A DNA stretch of 64,000 bases from Parachlamydiales bacterium (GTDB taxonomy: Bacteria > Chlamydiota > Chlamydiia > Chlamydiales > Rhabdochlamydiaceae). The translations under genes and the position numbers were made by a program. Location: positions 1-64,000 of the forward strand of contig PLXY01000005.1 of assembly GCA_003153295.1 (NCBI GenBank), in the 5' to 3' direction. Below the pieces are notes generated by a model, which saw only the letters and a list, made by a program, of their open reading frames with translations, was not told where the DNA came from and did no database searches. Positions 61,051 through 64,000 of the stretch are shown here, piece after piece (position 1 is the first letter of the stretch; every line of letters begins with the position of its first letter).

Positions 61051-61821
61051 ATGAAAAAAATACTCATCAAAATCCTCCTGTCCCATGTTTTATTTTTATC
61101 CGCTTTTTCAAATCCCTTGGATCCTTGTGACCCCCGAGCGATTCAGAGAATTTACCAAATGTTTAAAGATGTGAATGACCTTTTCTCAGTCTGTCATATT
61201 CATTATTGGGTCGATAGCGGAACTTTACTTGGGGCTGTCAGACATAATGGATTGATTCCCTGGGATGATGATTTAGATTTGTGCATGCTGCAAGATCAGG
61301 AACAAAAATTTCTCGATCTTATCTACATTTTACAAAAATTTGGATACCGGGTTGTCGGCATGCCTTATGGATACAAAATATACCCCATCGATGGCGAACC
61401 CATGGCAAATAGACCGTGGAAACATCCCTCCTGTGATATTTTCATTGTCCTGCAGAAAAACGATAAGTTTTATTACAAAATGCACTGGAATCAAGAGAAA
61501 ACTGCCGGGATTGTCTATATGAAGGCAGAGGAACTTTTCCCCTTGAGAAGCTATGTTTTTGGACCTCTTGTCGTAAGCGGTCCTAACAATCCTTATCCGT
61601 ATTTAGATAGATGGTATGGATATGACTGGTCTACCATTGCCTGTGGAAGCTATGATCATAAACTCGGCAAACCGGTCGCTAAAGTAAGTAAGACTCTGAC
61701 AGATGAGGATAGAAAACCTGCTCTCCCTTATCTACCTTTAAATGCAAATTTAGAAAAGTATGAGCTCAAACATTGGCCGGATGATTTTTGCGAGCAATAC
61801 TTACAACATAAGAAAGATTAA
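61051..61821 (+). CDS. LicD-family phosphotransferase
   Basis: 256 residues. A signal-like N-terminus ([17 protein letters not shown]) precedes the LicD core: [26 protein letters not shown] (key: D-S-G-T-L-L-G-x-x-R and WDDDLD metal site, about residues 47-72). LicD enzymes transfer phosphocholine or similar phospho-groups to glycans. GAAGGCGG precedes ATG 61051. Its last codons and stop lie within the right copy of a 34-nt direct repeat and overlap the rnz stop by four bases. Confidence 0.85.
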   Translation: MKKILIKILLSHVLFLSAFSNPLDPCDPRAIQRIYQMFKDVNDLFSVCHIHYWVDSGTLLGAVRHNGLIPWDDDLDLCMLQDQEQKFLDLIYILQKFGYRVVGMPYGYKIYPIDGEPMANRPWKHPSCDIFIVLQKNDKFYYKMHWNQEKTAGIVYMKAEELFPLRSYVFGPLVVSGPNNPYPYLDRWYGYDWSTIACGSYDHKLGKPVAKVSKTLTDEDRKPALPYLPLNANLEKYELKHWPDDFCEQYLQHKKD

Positions 61822-61846
61822 GTTCTTGGAAAAGGAAAAACTTTAA
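61813..61846. repeat. 34-nt direct repeat, right copy (intact rnz 3' end)
   Basis: This copy spans the end of licD and the last nine codons of rnz on the other strand. With the copy at 60963-60996 it forms an att-like pair around an 850-bp unit carrying only licD. Confidence 0.88.
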
Positions 61847-62726
61847 GATCATCTGCAGCAAACGTATTGGGGAAAATGGAACGGGCTTCTGTTTCAAAAG
61901 GCTCTAGATCTTGATACCTTGCGGAGAAATGGGTCAAGATGAGTTGCTTCGCATGGGCTTTTTTAGCAATCTCAGCTGCTTGTTTAGCTGTCATATGGTG
62001 ATATTCTTTGGCGAGATGTCCATGTTCATCTAGATAAGTGCTCTCGCATAAAAGGAGTGTAGCATTTTTGGCTGCATCGATGGCGCCTTGGCAAGGCAGC
62101 GTATCAATGACAATCGAAAAAATATCGCCGGGACGCACATGACTGACTTCATCAAGAGTGATGATTTTGCCACCGATCGTGATCTGCTTTTCTCTTTCTA
62201 AAAGACGTACTAATTCCCCTTGAACGCCTTTATCTTTGAGCTTTTGTTTATCGAATTTAATCGTATCTTTTTCTTTGATGCGCCAAGCAAAATTCTCCAC
62301 GCCGTGATCGAGAGAAAAAGCTTCGATCCGGAATTTCTCATCTTCTTCGACAAGCCCCGGTTTATGGACGGGATGCGGGATGACGTGGATATTTTCGTGA
62401 TACATCGTCCCATAACGGAGTCTGTCAAAATAGACTTGCCCACTGGCGGGATAATAGCAGTGGATCGGATGGGTGACTTTATCGAGATTGAGCCGCATTA
62501 GCATCGATCCCACTCCCAAACAATGATCGCCATGGAAGTGGCTGATGAACATCCTATTCACGCACGTGGGAGCGACATTAGCAAAAATAAACTGCCGTTG
62601 CGTCCCCTCGCCGGGGTCGAAAAGAAATCCTTCATCATTCCAGCGTAAAAGATAAGCGCCGTGATTGCGTCTGCGGGTCGGCTGCTGACTTGAACATCCT
62701 AAAATTATCAGATCACGCACGCTCAT
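61818..62726 (-). CDS. rnz: ribonuclease Z
   Basis: 302 residues, metallo-beta-lactamase fold. The signature [17 protein letters not shown] (about 59-75) supplies zinc ligands; [19 protein letters not shown] and LTHFSARY (with His) complete the RNase Z pattern. It matures tRNA 3' ends. It matches CT346 in order, but in C. trachomatis the neighbour is xerC; here about 8 kb of accessory genes intervene. Its start overlaps the rhomboid stop by four bases. Confidence 0.94.
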   Translation of the reverse strand: MSVRDLIILGCSSQQPTRRRNHGAYLLRWNDEGFLFDPGEGTQRQFIFANVAPTCVNRMFISHFHGDHCLGVGSMLMRLNLDKVTHPIHCYYPASGQVYFDRLRYGTMYHENIHVIPHPVHKPGLVEEDEKFRIEAFSLDHGVENFAWRIKEKDTIKFDKQKLKDKGVQGELVRLLEREKQITIGGKIITLDEVSHVRPGDIFSIVIDTLPCQGAIDAAKNATLLLCESTYLDEHGHLAKEYHHMTAKQAAEIAKKAHAKQLILTHFSARYQDLEPFETEARSIFPNTFAADDLKVFPFPRT

Positions 62727-63856
62727 CGAGAGCTCCTGCTGAAGAAGGGAAGACGGGCTAAAACGATTCCGGTGAGGCCCCCTATAATATGGGCGGTGTT
62801 GGCAATGTTAGCATAGAGTTCCGTCACATGGAAAAAATCGAGTCCTAAGGAAACGAGTTCGAGCACAAGTAAAACGATCACATAGATCAGGATAAAACGT
62901 ACAATGGTGGGCTGGAGCGGATATCCTTCCCAGGGGGCCATCTTTTGTCTCATCCAGATAAAACCGACCATGCCCATGACAATGCCTGAATAACCGAGAA
63001 ACTCAGGTCCGCTGGCGATATATTGAAAGACGTTGGCAATCACACCGATAATTAAAGTAAAAATGAGATAACGAAAAATCCCTATGCGCTGTTCGATCTG
63101 CCTACCTAAGACCCAGACCCAGGCCATATTAAAAAGGATATGCAAGAGGTTGCCATGCAATAAGACAGGGGTAAATAAACGCCAGACTTCTCCTTGTCGG
63201 ATCTTTCCAAAAAGTGTTCCCGGAGGCAGTGCATCATAATCTTTCCAGCTCCGCTGCATGATCAGCTCTGTAAATCCTTTCCAGGTGGGAGCATTTTTAA
63301 CCTTTTCAAAACAGGCTTGTCCTTCAACGGAAAGCTCCTTGATCTCTTCAGGCGTTCGGATAGGATATTGATCTAAAAACTTTTCAAAATTCACAAAATA
63401 TTCAGGGTAATCAAAAATGAGCTTCTTTTCTAAAGGAGTAAATCCGACCTGCAAAGCTTCCATTCCCTTTTGCTTGAGAATGGCTCCCTCTTGTAAAGAG
63501 TTTAAAAAATAAAGTAGTCCGCAGAGAAGAATAATAAAATTATTGAGAGAAAAGGAAGAGCCGGGCCGTTTTGCAGCCATGCGGACTTTCCATTTAGGGG
63601 GTTCGGCTTTAGGAGCAGCCGCTTCTATCTTATCTTTAGTGGGCTCAAACCGGACATCATGGGGATCTTTTTGCCATTCCTGATAAAAAGCCCACGCTTT
63701 ATCGAAATCGTCTTCTTCAATGATCCATAGGCGATAAATCGGTAGATCGGCAGCGTCTTTCCCCGAGTCATAAAGACTCTGAATGCCTTCTTTTTGCAAG
63801 AAAGCCTGAAAGCCAAAGGCTTGCCGTTCATCTTTAAATTCGCCGATTAAGCGCAT
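62723..63856 (-). CDS. rhomboid-family intramembrane serine protease
   Basis: 377 residues. An N-terminal soluble domain ([19 protein letters not shown]..., [13 protein letters not shown]-like) resembles the cytosolic domain of GlpG. The membrane part has [20 protein letters not shown] (HxxxN type, oxyanion Asn), [12 protein letters not shown] with the catalytic Ser in GxSG, and [14 protein letters not shown] with the catalytic His. It cleaves membrane proteins. The upstream gene's stop overlaps its start by ten bases. Confidence 0.92.
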   Translation of the reverse strand: MRLIGEFKDERQAFGFQAFLQKEGIQSLYDSGKDAADLPIYRLWIIEEDDFDKAWAFYQEWQKDPHDVRFEPTKDKIEAAAPKAEPPKWKVRMAAKRPGSSFSLNNFIILLCGLLYFLNSLQEGAILKQKGMEALQVGFTPLEKKLIFDYPEYFVNFEKFLDQYPIRTPEEIKELSVEGQACFEKVKNAPTWKGFTELIMQRSWKDYDALPPGTLFGKIRQGEVWRLFTPVLLHGNLLHILFNMAWVWVLGRQIEQRIGIFRYLIFTLIIGVIANVFQYIASGPEFLGYSGIVMGMVGFIWMRQKMAPWEGYPLQPTIVRFILIYVIVLLVLELVSLGLDFFHVTELYANIANTAHIIGGLTGIVLARLPFFSRSSR

Positions 63857-64000
63857 GTAGCAACTATTTTTTTAATCAATGTAGAAGTCGATAGGCCAGG
63901 AATGAGCTCGACAATATGGAGACGTCCTCCATGCGATAAAACGACATCGGCTTCGATGCAGTGGGCGCCATATTCAGCGCCATTGACATGGACATGCGGT
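63847..64000 (-). CDS. 3' end of a cytidylyltransferase-fold gene (partial)
   Basis: The window ends inside this gene. The readable 50 codons end VVLSHGGRLHIVELIPGLST-type sequence followed by [12 protein letters not shown] and the stop at 63847-63849. This matches the end of nucleotidyltransferases of the RfaE2/HldE or GCT family ('GG.v..ip.v.G.STT.iI.ki'). Sugar-nucleotide formation, perhaps heptose for LPS, is likely; the family cannot be fixed from the fragment. Confidence 0.65.
   Translation of the reverse strand, partial: PHVHVNGAEYGAHCIEADVVLSHGGRLHIVELIPGLSTSTLIKKIVATCA

Overview
The window reads as chromosome of an environmental, Chlamydia-related bacterium (phylum Chlamydiota; Waddlia-, Simkania- or Parachlamydia-like). 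Several blocks keep the gene order known from Chlamydia trachomatis: tig-clpP-clpX (compare CT707-CT705), a CesT-like chaperone followed by the type III secretion genes cdsD-E-F-G-(CT668)-N-O-P / Q-pkn5-cdsC (compare CT663-CT674), dapF / clpP-glyA (compare CT430-CT432) and rnz / xerC-ABC-F (compare CT346-CT348). The CT labels come from memory of that genome; no search was run. Large families not typical of Chlamydia itself (MOMP-like porins, an inverse autotransporter, eukaryote-like domains) point to an amoeba- or invertebrate-associated relative. The species cannot be fixed from the window.

Layout. 1-3600: tRNA-Gly, trigger factor, ClpP and ClpX. 3.7-10.1 kb: three tandem paralogues with two membrane segments and a ClpB-D1-like AAA+ domain; the third has lost Walker A, Walker B and the arginine finger. 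10.7-27.8 kb: the type III secretion cluster, interrupted by an antisense AbiE toxin-antitoxin pair between cdsP and cdsQ and by an invasin/intimin-like inverse autotransporter between pkn5 and cdsC. 27.9-32.2 kb: envelope genes (lipoprotein, YidD-like, small membrane protein, beta-barrel protein, MFS carrier). 32.2-40.4 kb, minus strand: der, a BAH-like protein downstream of a SNF2/SWIM helicase, ald and dapF. 40.5-45.8 kb: two duplicated membrane proteins inserted between dapF and clpP-glyA. 46.0-47.7 kb: a CT398-like coiled-coil zinc-ribbon gene, RNase P RNA and a PAP2 phosphatase. 47.7-53.7 kb: four MOMP-like porins and xerC. 53.7-64.0 kb: an ABC-F ATPase, small unknown genes, carbonic anhydrase plus an AlbA-type regulator, a fifth MOMP-like gene, an F-box-like repeat protein, licD, rnz, a rhomboid protease and the end of a nucleotidyltransferase gene.

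Two themes stand out. First, conserved chlamydial blocks have been opened repeatedly by accessory modules, and several module edges are marked by repeats at gene ends: a 34-nt direct repeat around licD that copies the rnz 3' end, a 15-nt repeat ending in the stop codons of two genes around the carbonic anhydrase-AlbA pair, and a dapF 5' remnant between the duplicated membrane genes. Second, three intergenic regions hold long inverted repeats of about 150-165 bp (1460-1607, 45862-46025, 59233-59397).

The strongest candidates for undescribed biology are the membrane AAA+ trio with a pseudo-ATPase member, the BAH-like protein paired with a SNF2 helicase, and the F-box-like protein with twelve alternating 19/27-residue repeats. 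All domain calls are by eye from sequence motifs.
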